NCBI GenBank assembly: GCA_011959105.1
Contig: BLLU01000194.1
Location: 1-59,751 of the forward strand
Reading direction: 5' to 3'
DNA from: Lachnospiraceae bacterium
GTDB taxonomy: Bacteria > Bacillota > Clostridia > Lachnospirales > Lachnospiraceae
Length of the DNA: 59,751 nucleotides
Positions 35,716 to 44,061 of the stretch are shown here, piece after piece. A program made the position numbers and the translations under genes. The first letter of the stretch is position 1; every line of letters begins with the position of its first letter. The notes beneath the pieces were generated by a model. The model had not been told where the DNA came from and searched no databases. It worked only from the letters and a program-made list of their open reading frames with translations.

Positions 35716-36636
35716 ATGAAACGAATCGCGGCGGCGCTGCTTTTATTGTTCTGTCTGTTGTCTCTTGCCTCCTGTGAGGGCAAGCAGGAGGACAAGACCA
35801 GGACTTACTCCGTGTATTATGTGAGCAACGCCGAGACAAAGATAGAGATGCATACGTATGAAATGGTGGCTGAGGATCTGGAGGGCCAGGTGACGGAACT
35901 TATGACCGCACTGGCAACCACCCCGGCAAAGCTGGAATACAAAGCGCCTTTGAATATGGGGTTTCAGGTGCAGGGCATGGATGTGAACATGGGAAAAGTG
36001 CATCTGGATATGTCGGAGAGTTACAATAGTCTGTCAGCGACCACAGAGGTACTGGTGAGGGCGGCCATTGTGAAGACGCTGACCCAGCTGCCCCAGATCA
36101 ACTTTGTATTTATCACCGTAAACGGCAATCCTTTGCTGGATTCCCTGGGAAATATCGTTTCCACCATGAATAGGGACCAGTTTGTGGAAAACGACGGAAA
36201 TGCCATCAATACCTATGAGGAAGTCAAGTTAAAACTGTATTTTGCCAATGAGGCGGGAGACCGGCTTATTGCCGCCAACCGTACCAGAGAGTACAGCACC
36301 AATATTTCTCTGGAAAAACTGATCGTAGAGGAATTGATCAAAGGGCCCAGCCGGGAAGGGCTGTATCCCACCATCAATCCGTCTACCAAGGTGGCCAGCG
36401 TGACAGTGAAAGACGGAGTGTGTTATGTCAATCTGGATGAGACTTTTCTGACACAGCCTTACAATGTGACGGCGGAGGCCACCATCTACTCCATCACCAA
36501 TTCCCTGGTGGAACTGAGCAATGTGAATCGGGTCCAGATCTCGATTAATGGAGACAATTCCGGCACTTATCGGGAAAAATACAGTTTTACCACATATTTT
36601 GAGCGCAATTTGGATATTGTGACAAATTTGGAATAG
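35716..36636 (+). CDS. GerMN-domain lipoprotein
   Basis: A 306-residue lipoprotein with lipobox LASC. It has two GerMN domains: the first at about 30-165 (YYVSNAETKIEMHTYEM, KVHLDMS) and the second at about 175-295 (VKLKLYFANEAGDRLI, VCYVNLDETFL). GerM proteins act in sporulation and germination; the tandem arrangement matches Bacillus GerM. Placement right after a WalRK-like pair suggests it may be an accessory to that system. ATG 35716 is the start nearest the signal peptide; the frame opens 13 codons earlier. Confidence 0.88.
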   Translation: MKRIAAALLLLFCLLSLASCEGKQEDKTRTYSVYYVSNAETKIEMHTYEMVAEDLEGQVTELMTALATTPAKLEYKAPLNMGFQVQGMDVNMGKVHLDMSESYNSLSATTEVLVRAAIVKTLTQLPQINFVFITVNGNPLLDSLGNIVSTMNRDQFVENDGNAINTYEEVKLKLYFANEAGDRLIAANRTREYSTNISLEKLIVEELIKGPSREGLYPTINPSTKVASVTVKDGVCYVNLDETFLTQPYNVTAEATIYSITNSLVELSNVNRVQISINGDNSGTYREKYSFTTYFERNLDIVTNLE

Positions 36637-36669
36637 CGCAGAAAAGCCCGCGGCGGCGGGAGGAATGGA

Positions 36670-39096
36670 GTGTGTTTGAGAGGAATGCGGAGGCCGCTTT
36701 TCTGCGGCTGTATGGCGCTGGTTACGGTTATTGTGCTCTGGCAGGGACTGGCGGACCCGCCGCCCTGGGAATCCCGGTTATCCCGGGAGTATGGGTTTTC
36801 CGGGGAAGGGCGGGGACATTCGGTGACTGTGACCGGCCAGGTATACCACAGAGAAGTCCGTACTTTGTACGGTGAGGAAGTTCTGTTTCTTTATCTGAGA
36901 TCTGTTACCGTATCGTCTGATGCGGAATCGGGGGACAAGACATCTGTCCCGAATATTTCGGAACAAACTATAAAAGACAGGCTGGTGTGTCAACTCACAG
37001 TGGATGGGGAGGCAGCCAAGCAGGCGGCATATGCTCAGATGCCGGGGGGATCGGCGCCGCCGTTACAGGAAGGGCAGGTCAGACTGGGCAGCCGGGTGGC
37101 GGTGCAGGGCCGGCTGGAACTCTATCCCCATGGGACAAACCCGGGCGAATGGGACAGCGCGGACTATCATCTGATTACCGGGGTGGCAGGGCAGTTGATA
37201 CAGGCCCGGCTTCTGGGCAGTGATAAAGGCTGTTGGTGGGTCCGGGAGGGGTTGCTGCGTCTCAGGGGTTTTCTAAAGGATCGGCTCTATCGGGGGCTTC
37301 CCCCCAGGGAAGCATCGGTGCTGGCCAGGATGCTGCTGGGAGAAAAAGACGGGCTGGACCAGGACTTGAAGGAACTGTATCAGGATAACGGTATTGCCCA
37401 TGTGCTGGCCATCTCCGGGCTGCATATTAGCCTGCTGGGTATGGGGCTGTATGGGCTTCTGCGACGGTGGGGCTGCCCAATCATGCCCGCCGCTGCGGCC
37501 GGCGGATGTATGATCCTGCTCTACGGGGGAATGGTGGGCTGGGGCATCTCGGCGGTCCGGGCCATAGGCATGTATCTGATCCGCATGCTGGGAGAGATAT
37601 GGGGCAGGCATTACGATATGCTCACGGCCATGGGGGTGCTGGCAGCAGGAATGATCTGTCATAATCCCAGGCTGGCGTACCACTGCGGGTTTCTGTTGTC
37701 CTTTGGGGCCGTGGCGGGGATGGGGCTGGTATATCCCGCATTGCTGGAACTGCCCATCTATACGGGACTGGACAGGGCCGTGCGCAGAGAGAGACCGGCC
37801 GGAAAGAGATTGGCTGGTGGGAAACTGACAGGAAAGAGTCTGGTCCTGCTGCGGAACCTGCTGCAGGGACTGCTGGCAAGTCTGTCCATTACCCTGGCCA
37901 CATTCCCCGTCCAGCTTTACTTTTTCTATCAGATTCCGGCCTATGGCATACTGTTGAACCTGGCCGTATTGCCTCTGATGGGGCTGTTGCTGGCAGGGGG
38001 ATTAATTCTGATGGCCCTTCCAGCCATGCTGCCTGCGAGATGGGTCGTGCTGGGGATATTGGAACTATACGAGGGAATCTGCGGACTGGCCCAATGCCTG
38101 CCGGGACATCTGTGGATTACCGGCCGTCCTGAATTGTGGCAGATAGCGGGATACTATGGGATTTTGGCCTTTACGGTCTTTCTGCTGACCGGAAAAGGGG
38201 AATCCCGGAAGGGACGACATTGCAGAAAGGGAAGAACGGGACTGGTGCTGTTGACCATGGCGGTCCTGCTTTTTGCCGGGCGCTGGGACCGGGATTTTAC
38301 TTTTACCATGCTGGATGTGGGCCAGGGGGATTGTGTCTGTGTGCGCACCGCCCAGGGACAGGTCTACTTGTTTGACGGAGGAAGCAGCAGCCGGAGCCGC
38401 GTGGGAGAGTATGTGCTGATTCCCTATTTGAAATATCGGGGTTTTGACACAGTGGACGGAATCTTTGTGTCCCACGGGGACCAGGACCATATAAACGCGG
38501 TGAAGGAACTGCTGACGGACAGTAAGGGGCTGCGGCTCAAGGCTTTGTATCTTCCAGGGGTGGAGGAATTATTGCCGGATTCCCTGGCACAGCTGCGGGA
38601 ACTGGCCCGGGAGGCGGGATGTCAGGTGCATTATCTCTCTCAGGGCATGGGCTGGCAGCAGGGGGATTTCCGGCTGACATGTCTGTGGCCCGCCGAAGGC
38701 TATTCGGGGGAGAGCAATGCCTCTTCCGCCTGTTATCTGCTGGAACAGGGAGCATTCCGCATATTGCTCACCGGGGATGTGGAGGGGCAGGGGGAGAGGG
38801 AACTGACGGCATACCTGGAAGATCTGTCTCTGCCGGGGGTGGATGTATTGAAAGTGGCCCATCATGGTTCCCGGTATTCCACTTCCCAGGTCTTTCTGCA
38901 GGGGGCAGCGCCCCGCTTAGCGCTGGTCTCCGCCGGTCGGGACAATTCTTATGGGCATCCTCATGGGGAAACGCTGGCGCGGCTGGCGGAAGCGGGAAGC
39001 CGGGTTGTACAGACGCCGGAGAGCGGTGCCGTGACGATTCGCCTGTCACGGAAACAATTATATATGGAAACATATAAAAATAAAAAAATATATTGA
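36670..39096 (+). CDS. comEC: ComEC/Rec2 DNA-uptake channel
   Basis: An 808-residue membrane protein that passes single-stranded DNA into the cytoplasm. Domains in order: an N-terminal DUF4131-like region with an external OB-like part (1-200), the Competence domain with about eight helices (about 210-500; LAISGLHISLLGMGLYG), and a C-terminal beta-lactamase-fold nuclease (about 540-800) with LDVGQGDCV, the metal motif SHGDQDH at about residue 601-607, LTGDVE and VAHHGSRYS. The GTG start is set by GGGAGG six bases upstream. comEA is four genes upstream, so the pair brackets the two-component genes and the GerMN lipoprotein. Confidence 0.94.
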   Translation: MCLRGMRRPLFCGCMALVTVIVLWQGLADPPPWESRLSREYGFSGEGRGHSVTVTGQVYHREVRTLYGEEVLFLYLRSVTVSSDAESGDKTSVPNISEQTIKDRLVCQLTVDGEAAKQAAYAQMPGGSAPPLQEGQVRLGSRVAVQGRLELYPHGTNPGEWDSADYHLITGVAGQLIQARLLGSDKGCWWVREGLLRLRGFLKDRLYRGLPPREASVLARMLLGEKDGLDQDLKELYQDNGIAHVLAISGLHISLLGMGLYGLLRRWGCPIMPAAAAGGCMILLYGGMVGWGISAVRAIGMYLIRMLGEIWGRHYDMLTAMGVLAAGMICHNPRLAYHCGFLLSFGAVAGMGLVYPALLELPIYTGLDRAVRRERPAGKRLAGGKLTGKSLVLLRNLLQGLLASLSITLATFPVQLYFFYQIPAYGILLNLAVLPLMGLLLAGGLILMALPAMLPARWVVLGILELYEGICGLAQCLPGHLWITGRPELWQIAGYYGILAFTVFLLTGKGESRKGRHCRKGRTGLVLLTMAVLLFAGRWDRDFTFTMLDVGQGDCVCVRTAQGQVYLFDGGSSSRSRVGEYVLIPYLKYRGFDTVDGIFVSHGDQDHINAVKELLTDSKGLRLKALYLPGVEELLPDSLAQLRELAREAGCQVHYLSQGMGWQQGDFRLTCLWPAEGYSGESNASSACYLLEQGAFRILLTGDVEGQGERELTAYLEDLSLPGVDVLKVAHHGSRYSTSQVFLQGAAPRLALVSAGRDNSYGHPHGETLARLAEAGSRVVQTPESGAVTIRLSRKQLYMETYKNKKIY

Positions 39097-39121
39097 TACC
39101 CCCTGTCCAATAGAGTAGTAT
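39093..39121 (+). promoter_or_regulatory. promoter over the comEC stop codon
   Basis: TTGATA at 39093-39098 overlaps the comEC stop. A 17-base spacer and TAGTAT at 39116-39121 follow. It would read the DUF434 remnant and the radical SAM gene. Confidence 0.5.
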
Positions 39122-39157
39122 ATGGGAAGGGAATGGGAAGACTTAGGGGGGAACATT

Positions 39158-39789
39158 ATGTGCAAGAACGTACAGAGGGGATATGCCCCTGGCGATCAGG
39201 CGGAGTTTGGGGGCGATGCGGTTCCCAAACTCCGCAGGGCGGCGCAGAACCTGTATTATCTGTTAAATCAGGGGTATCCCATCAAGGGGGCTTCGGTGTT
39301 TGTGGGCAACCATTATCTGCTTTCAGAGAGACAGCGCCTGGCATTGGTGAGAGCCGTGTCCTCACAGGAGCGCAGGTGGCCCTGTCCGATTCCCTGCTGC
39401 TGAGATGCATGGACGGAACGGTGCGGGACCTGGCGGCTCTCAGGGGCACGTACCGCCTGATCGACAAGACCACCCGGGCCATCGAGATGGTGGGCCGGAT
39501 GCTGGAAAAAGGCGGGGTCGGCAAAGCGGTGTTCTATCTGGACTCCCCGGTATCCAACTCCGGCAGGCTGAAGGAGCGGATCGGAGCGCTGCTGGGGGAA
39601 TATCCTTTTGATTTGCAGTTTGAGCTTATTCACAATGTGGACGCAGTCCTGGAAACCCTGGAGAATGTGATCACCAGTGACGCCATCATCCTGGACAAAT
39701 GCGGGAGTTGGTTCAATCTGTGCAGCAGGATCATTGCAGAAGAGATAGGGGAATATCCATTTGCGGATTTTGCGGTTCCCGAGGAATGA
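39158..39789 (+). pseudogene. DUF434 gene broken by an internal deletion and frameshift
   Basis: Two reading frames together cover the DUF434 family. The first (39158 to about 39370) encodes the N-terminal part (GYAPGDQAEFGG, LYYLLNQGYPIKGASVFVGNHYLLSERQRLALVRAVSS) and runs into a stop at 39401-39403. The second, in another frame from about 39370 to the stop at 39787-39789, encodes VALSDSLLLRCMDGTVRDLAALRGTYR and the C-terminus. Intact members have roughly 25-30 residues between these parts, including the conserved IDGFN-type segment, which is missing here. The function of DUF434 is unknown. An assembly error cannot be excluded. Confidence 0.72.
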
Positions 39790-39830
39790 GATTTTACGGA
39801 TTTGGCGGAAGGACAGGAGGTATTTGTGAT

Positions 39831-40853
39831 ATGAAAACTTCGGATAAACATCTGTCACTGGTGGTAGATTTGTATGGCTGTCCCAATCGGTGCAGACATT
39901 GCTGGCTGGGACATATGCCCAACAGAAGGATGGAGGAGGGAGCGGACGAGTGGATTTTCCAATATTTTGAGCCCTTTTTTGAAAATATAACTTTTTACAG
40001 TTGGCTGAGAGAGCCGGATTTCTGTGAGAACTACAGGGAGCGCTGGGAAAGAGACAGGCATCTGTCCAGGGGAATTGCGCCCCGGCGCTTTGAACTGGGA
40101 AGCTTCTGGCGCATAGTCCGGGACCGACAGTATGTAAAGTTCCTGAAGGAAGTGGGGGTACAGAAGCTACAGCTGACTTTTTTTGGGCTGGAGCGGTATA
40201 CGGATGAGTATGTGGGCAGGAAGGGGGCGTTCCAGGAACTTTTGCAGACCACGGAAATACTCATCGAAAATGAGATAGCTCCCCGCTGGCAGGCATTTAT
40301 CAATGAGGAAAACAAGGAGGAGGTGGCAGGTCTGCTTTCTCTTATCGAAGAACGCGGACTGTACGAGAGATGCGCCGCGTTCGGCTCCGATTTTTCCTTT
40401 TTTGTCCATGCGGGGTCATGTGACGGAGAAAACCGTAAACTATATGGAATCCGAATCAATAAACAGGATATCCCCCGGGAACTGATTCCTTATTTCCCGA
40501 ATTATGACGAACAGAAGCCGGAAGGGGAGTGGTGCAGGCAGCTGAAGGAGGAGAAGGGCTGCGTCATCTACCATAATGAGGAAGACATCGTGCTGAACAT
40601 TTCCAATACATATGATGTGTTTTTCAATTTTACACATATGACGCCCAACTGGAAAATCGGCAATCTGAAAAGGGATGACAGGAATGAACTGATCCGCAGA
40701 GTTTTGGAGGAGGACATTCTGGCGCTGAATCTGGCAAAAAATATAACCTTGGGGGAACTGGTGGGGAGATATGGCGATTTCTGCTCGGATAAGGTCTTTT
40801 CTCTGGAGGATTATAAAAGCTATCTGCTGAACTGCTATGTTGACGGACAGTAG
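39831..40853 (+). CDS. radical SAM protein
   Basis: A 340-residue enzyme with the iron-sulfur motif CPNRCRHC (C-x3-C-x2-C) near the N-terminus, then a TIM-barrel-like region. I do not recognise its subfamily or substrate; no SPASM-type cysteine cluster is obvious, although several cysteines occur in the second half (CAAFGSD, GSCDGEN, GCVIY). ATG 39831 has AGGAGG ten bases upstream; another ATG at 39786 overlaps the stop of the DUF434 remnant. It is probably co-transcribed with that remnant. Confidence 0.85.
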   Translation: MKTSDKHLSLVVDLYGCPNRCRHCWLGHMPNRRMEEGADEWIFQYFEPFFENITFYSWLREPDFCENYRERWERDRHLSRGIAPRRFELGSFWRIVRDRQYVKFLKEVGVQKLQLTFFGLERYTDEYVGRKGAFQELLQTTEILIENEIAPRWQAFINEENKEEVAGLLSLIEERGLYERCAAFGSDFSFFVHAGSCDGENRKLYGIRINKQDIPRELIPYFPNYDEQKPEGEWCRQLKEEKGCVIYHNEEDIVLNISNTYDVFFNFTHMTPNWKIGNLKRDDRNELIRRVLEEDILALNLAKNITLGELVGRYGDFCSDKVFSLEDYKSYLLNCYVDGQ

Positions 40854-40912
40854 GGCAGATAGGGAAGGCCGCAGCAGGGGGTACAGCCTGGGGAGCACCG
40901 GGGCTTTTCGAG

Positions 40913-41071
40913 GGAATAGGAAAGGGAACGGCGAGGGAGCAGGAAAAGGAACGGCGAAGGAGCAGGAAAAGGAATGGCGAGGGAGTAGGAAAGGGACAGC
41001 AAGAGAGCAGGAAAGAGACGGCAAGGGAGTAGCAAGGGAACAGTAAGAGAGCAGCAAGGGAATAAGAAAGA
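40913..41071. repeat. 23-bp purine-rich tandem repeat, about seven units
   Basis: Units of 23 bases, close to GGAGCAGGAAAAGGAACGGCGA, occur at 40913, 40936, 40959, 40982, 41026 and 41049, with a 21-base unit at 41005. The first three are nearly identical and the later ones diverge. The plus strand is almost all purine. It fills the gap between the radical SAM and esterase genes. The unit length is not a multiple of three and the stretch is not coding. Confidence 0.88.
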
Positions 41072-41100
41072 ATGGGAAGAGATACAAGAGGGAAAATGAG

Positions 41101-41796
41101 ATGAGGAGAGAGAAAAACGGCGGTTGGCAATTCCGCATATGGGACAAAAGGATTACGGTTTATCCCGGTGATTCCTCCGAAGGGCCTGTGGTCTATCTGA
41201 ATATAGCCGGACAGGAGGGTGAGGCGGTCTGCAAACTGCTGGGGGACATGGGCCCCAGGGATTTTTCCCTTGTGACTGTGGGTGACCTGATCTGGCACTG
41301 TGATATGACGCCCTGGGATATGCCTCCCTTGTCTGCCGGCGCCCAGCCCTGCCGGGGAGGGGCCGACGAGTATCTGCGGATTCTGGAGGAGGAGATTGTT
41401 CCGGCGGCAGAGAAGGCCGTGCCGGGTCCCATTGCCTGGAGAGGGCTCGCAGGGTATTCATTGGCGGGGCTGTTCGCCGTCTATTCTTCTTACAGGGTGC
41501 GGGCTTTTCACAGAGTTGCCAGCATCTCAGGCTCACTTTGGTATCCGGGTTTTCGGGAATATGTGCTTTCCCATGAAATGGCGGGAAAGCCCACCCATGC
41601 CTATTTCTCCCTGGGCGACAGGGAGGACAGGACAGGGAATCCCTATATGAAAACAGTGCGGGAGCACACGGAAGCCATTGCCGCGCTGCGCAGGGAACAG
41701 GGGATCGAAGTCATGTATCAGCTGAATCCGGGAAACCATTTTAAGAATATTGCCCGGCGGACGGCGGCGGGAATCGCCTGGATGCTAGGTGCGTAA
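41101..41796 (+). CDS. alpha/beta-hydrolase esterase
   Basis: A 231-residue serine hydrolase resembling IroE/Fes-type and other small esterases. The nucleophile elbow GYSLAG (S120) is clear and the C-terminal NPGNHF provides the likely catalytic His. No signal peptide is seen, so it is probably cytoplasmic. The substrate is unknown. The start codon follows a purine-rich tract (GAGGGAAAATGAG) that is part of, or next to, the tandem repeat. Confidence 0.8.
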   Translation: MRREKNGGWQFRIWDKRITVYPGDSSEGPVVYLNIAGQEGEAVCKLLGDMGPRDFSLVTVGDLIWHCDMTPWDMPPLSAGAQPCRGGADEYLRILEEEIVPAAEKAVPGPIAWRGLAGYSLAGLFAVYSSYRVRAFHRVASISGSLWYPGFREYVLSHEMAGKPTHAYFSLGDREDRTGNPYMKTVREHTEAIAALRREQGIEVMYQLNPGNHFKNIARRTAAGIAWMLGA

Positions 41797-41900
41797 ATTT
41801 GTCCGCTCTCTTTTAGGTAGTGTCTTACGAAATCCGAAAGGCACAGGTCGGGTGCACTAATTGGAGGAAAAAGGGGCGGAGTTTCGAAAGGGAAAACAGT

Positions 41901-42449
41901 ATGTGGAAGTACATCATAAAATTGGGGATAATTATGCTTGCGGTTCTGCCCGTCTGCCTGCTGGCGCGCAGACCCTGGAGAGAGAAAACGGCCCGGGCCT
42001 GGGTCTGGGTGGGGTTCGTTGTCTTTATGGCCGGGTTGCTGGCGCTGGTGCTGGAGGGAGAGTACCAATCTCCCAAAGCCATGGCAGAATCCGCCATCCT
42101 GCGGATCAAAAGCGGCGAGGGAATCAATCTGGTTCCCTTTCGCACCATTGCCGGGTTTTTCAATCATTTCATTCCGGATATTTTTCTGGTGAATATAGTG
42201 GGCAATATTGTGATGTTCATGCCCTGGGGCTTTGGACTTTTGCTGTTGTGGAAGAAGAGACAGAGGTTTTTTTCTGCGGCGGCTTACAGTCTGGCACTGC
42301 CGGTTCTGATCGAGGCATGTCAGCTTTTCACCGGCCGCAGCGTGGATGTGGACGACCTGCTGCTGAACTTTCTGGGAGGATGTCTGGGAGCGGGGGTGTA
42401 TTTGGGGGTGAGGAAGCTGGCTCCGGGGGTGGGGAAGCTGGCCCTGTAG
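41901..42449 (+). CDS. VanZ-family membrane protein
   Basis: A 182-residue membrane protein with about four helices and the VanZ signature NIVGNIVMFMPWGF, then EACQLFTGRSVDVDDLLLNFLGGCLG. VanZ proteins give low teicoplanin resistance in some vancomycin operons, but most chromosomal members have unknown roles. ATG 41901 follows AAAGGGAAAACAGT. It is not near any van genes. Confidence 0.9.
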   Translation: MWKYIIKLGIIMLAVLPVCLLARRPWREKTARAWVWVGFVVFMAGLLALVLEGEYQSPKAMAESAILRIKSGEGINLVPFRTIAGFFNHFIPDIFLVNIVGNIVMFMPWGFGLLLLWKKRQRFFSAAAYSLALPVLIEACQLFTGRSVDVDDLLLNFLGGCLGAGVYLGVRKLAPGVGKLAL

Positions 42450-42548
42450 CCTTCCGGAATACCGGCGAATCGGATATTGCCATTGCCGGACAAATGCAAT
42501 ATAATAGGTCTGACGGAAAATCCGACGCCTATAATTTGGAGGAAGCCC

Positions 42549-43535
42549 ATGCAGCGGATACAGAATGATATCAAATCAGGGCAGTTTCAGCCCGTGTACC
42601 TACTTTTCGGGGAGGAGCGTTACTTAAAGCGCCAGTACCGGGATAAGCTGAAAAGTGCGCTGTGCGCCCCGGACGACAATATGAACAATCATTTTTACGA
42701 GGGCAAAAACCTGTCCGTGGGTGAAGTCATCGACCTGGCGGAGACCCTGCCCTTTCTGGCCCAGCGCCGGGTGATCTTTATGGACAACAGCGGCCTTTTC
42801 AAGTCCGGGGGCGAGCAAATGGCGGAATACTTAAAGAACCAGAACGAATCCACCGTGCTGATCTTTACGGAGGCGGAGGTGGACAAGCGCAGCAAGCTGT
42901 ACAAAGCGGTGCAGTCCCAGGGCTGCGCGGTGGAATTTGCCCCCCAGGATGAAAAGACCCTGAAGCGCTGGGTGGCGGGCGTCCTGGGAAAAGAAGGAAA
43001 AAAGATCGCTGAAAGCACGGTGCTGCAGCTGCTGAATAAAACAGGCACGGATATGGAAAACATTCAAATGGAGCTGGAAAAGCTGGTCTGCTACTGTATG
43101 GACAGGGAGGTGGTGGAACCCGGGGATGTGGAGGCAGTCTGTACCACCCGGGTATCCAACCATATTTTTGACATGGTGACGGCAATTGCGGAAAAGCGCC
43201 GGAAAGACGCGCTGCAACTCTACTATGACCTGCTGACTTTAAAAGAACCGCCCATGCGGATTCTGTTTCTGATTGCCAGACAGTGCAATCTGCTGCTCCA
43301 GGCCAGGGCCATGAAGAGCAAAGGTCTTTCCAACAAGGAGATGGCTTCCGGCCTGGGGGTTCCGCCCTTTGCAGTGGGCAAATATCTGAGCCAGGCGTCC
43401 CGGTTTAAGTCTGCCGTGCTGCGGCAGGCCCTGACCAAGTGCGTGGAGGCGGAGGAAGCGGTGAAAACCGGGCGCATGAACGATGTGATGAGTGTGGAAA
43501 TACTGATTCTGTCGGTATTTGAGGAGGCATGCTAG
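42549..43535 (+). CDS. holA: DNA polymerase III delta subunit
   Basis: A 328-residue clamp-loader subunit that opens the sliding clamp. The N-terminal AAA+-like domain begins QPVYLLFGEERYLKRQY, with the family segment LPFLAQRRVIFMDNSG, then the lid (TGTDMENIQMELEKL) and the C-terminal collar domain. ATG 42549 has GGAGGAAG immediately upstream. In many Firmicutes holA directly follows comEC; here about 3.4 kb with five other genes or remnants separates them. Confidence 0.93.
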   Translation: MQRIQNDIKSGQFQPVYLLFGEERYLKRQYRDKLKSALCAPDDNMNNHFYEGKNLSVGEVIDLAETLPFLAQRRVIFMDNSGLFKSGGEQMAEYLKNQNESTVLIFTEAEVDKRSKLYKAVQSQGCAVEFAPQDEKTLKRWVAGVLGKEGKKIAESTVLQLLNKTGTDMENIQMELEKLVCYCMDREVVEPGDVEAVCTTRVSNHIFDMVTAIAEKRRKDALQLYYDLLTLKEPPMRILFLIARQCNLLLQARAMKSKGLSNKEMASGLGVPPFAVGKYLSQASRFKSAVLRQALTKCVEAEEAVKTGRMNDVMSVEILILSVFEEAC

Positions 43536-43568
43536 TGTGCTGGCATATTTTTATACAGGAGTATGACA

Positions 43569-44051
43569 ATGGCAGATAAAAAATCGGGAAGAGGAAAAAA
43601 ACAGACTCTGCTGGGCAGCGTGCTGGCAGTGGTTATCATATTGTTACTTGGCGGGACGCGGCTTTTTGACGGAGACGGCGTGCCGGGATTGGGTACCGCT
43701 TCGGAAGCCGGTGCGGACAATGCCCTGGAGACCCTTCTGGAGGAGGCGCAGTCTGCCGACTGGCTGGAGGACACCCGGGAAACGGTGTACTCTTTCCGCA
43801 ATGAGCGCCTTCTGAACCAGCACTATGAAAAGCATGGGATGGAAATGGGCTTTGCCAGTCTGGAGGAATATGTAGAGGCGGCGAATGCAGTGATTCATCA
43901 CCCGGACGCATTGCACAAACTGGAAGCCGAGGATAATGACGATGTGTATTTCCTGGAGGCCACCAATGAATTTGTGGTGGTTTCCACGGATGGCTATATC
44001 AGGACCTATTTTATTGCCGACGGCGGGATCGACTATTTCAACCGCCAGTAG
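43569..44051 (+). CDS. membrane-anchored hypothetical protein with possible RNase-toxin-like domain
   Basis: A 160-residue protein: a basic N-terminus, one membrane helix (about 15-30), a short linker, and a C-terminal domain of about 90 residues (SFRNERLLNQHYEKHGMEMGF, SLEEYVEAANAVI, DDVYFLEATNEFVVVSTDGYIRTYF). The HYEKHG-EMGF and EEYVEAA pattern recalls Barnase/EndoU/colicin-like (PBECR) nuclease folds. This is a weak similarity and the function is unproven. ATG 43569 follows AGGAG by seven bases. It lies between holA and a GH43 gene. Confidence 0.68.
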   Translation: MADKKSGRGKKQTLLGSVLAVVIILLLGGTRLFDGDGVPGLGTASEAGADNALETLLEEAQSADWLEDTRETVYSFRNERLLNQHYEKHGMEMGFASLEEYVEAANAVIHHPDALHKLEAEDNDDVYFLEATNEFVVVSTDGYIRTYFIADGGIDYFNRQ

Positions 44052-44061
44052 GGAGGAATGT

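Noticed and set aside
40440..41298. Two overlapping minus-strand frames rich in Phe/Pro/Ser
   Set aside because: They are translations of the polypurine tandem repeat complement and of the radical SAM gene; not proteins.
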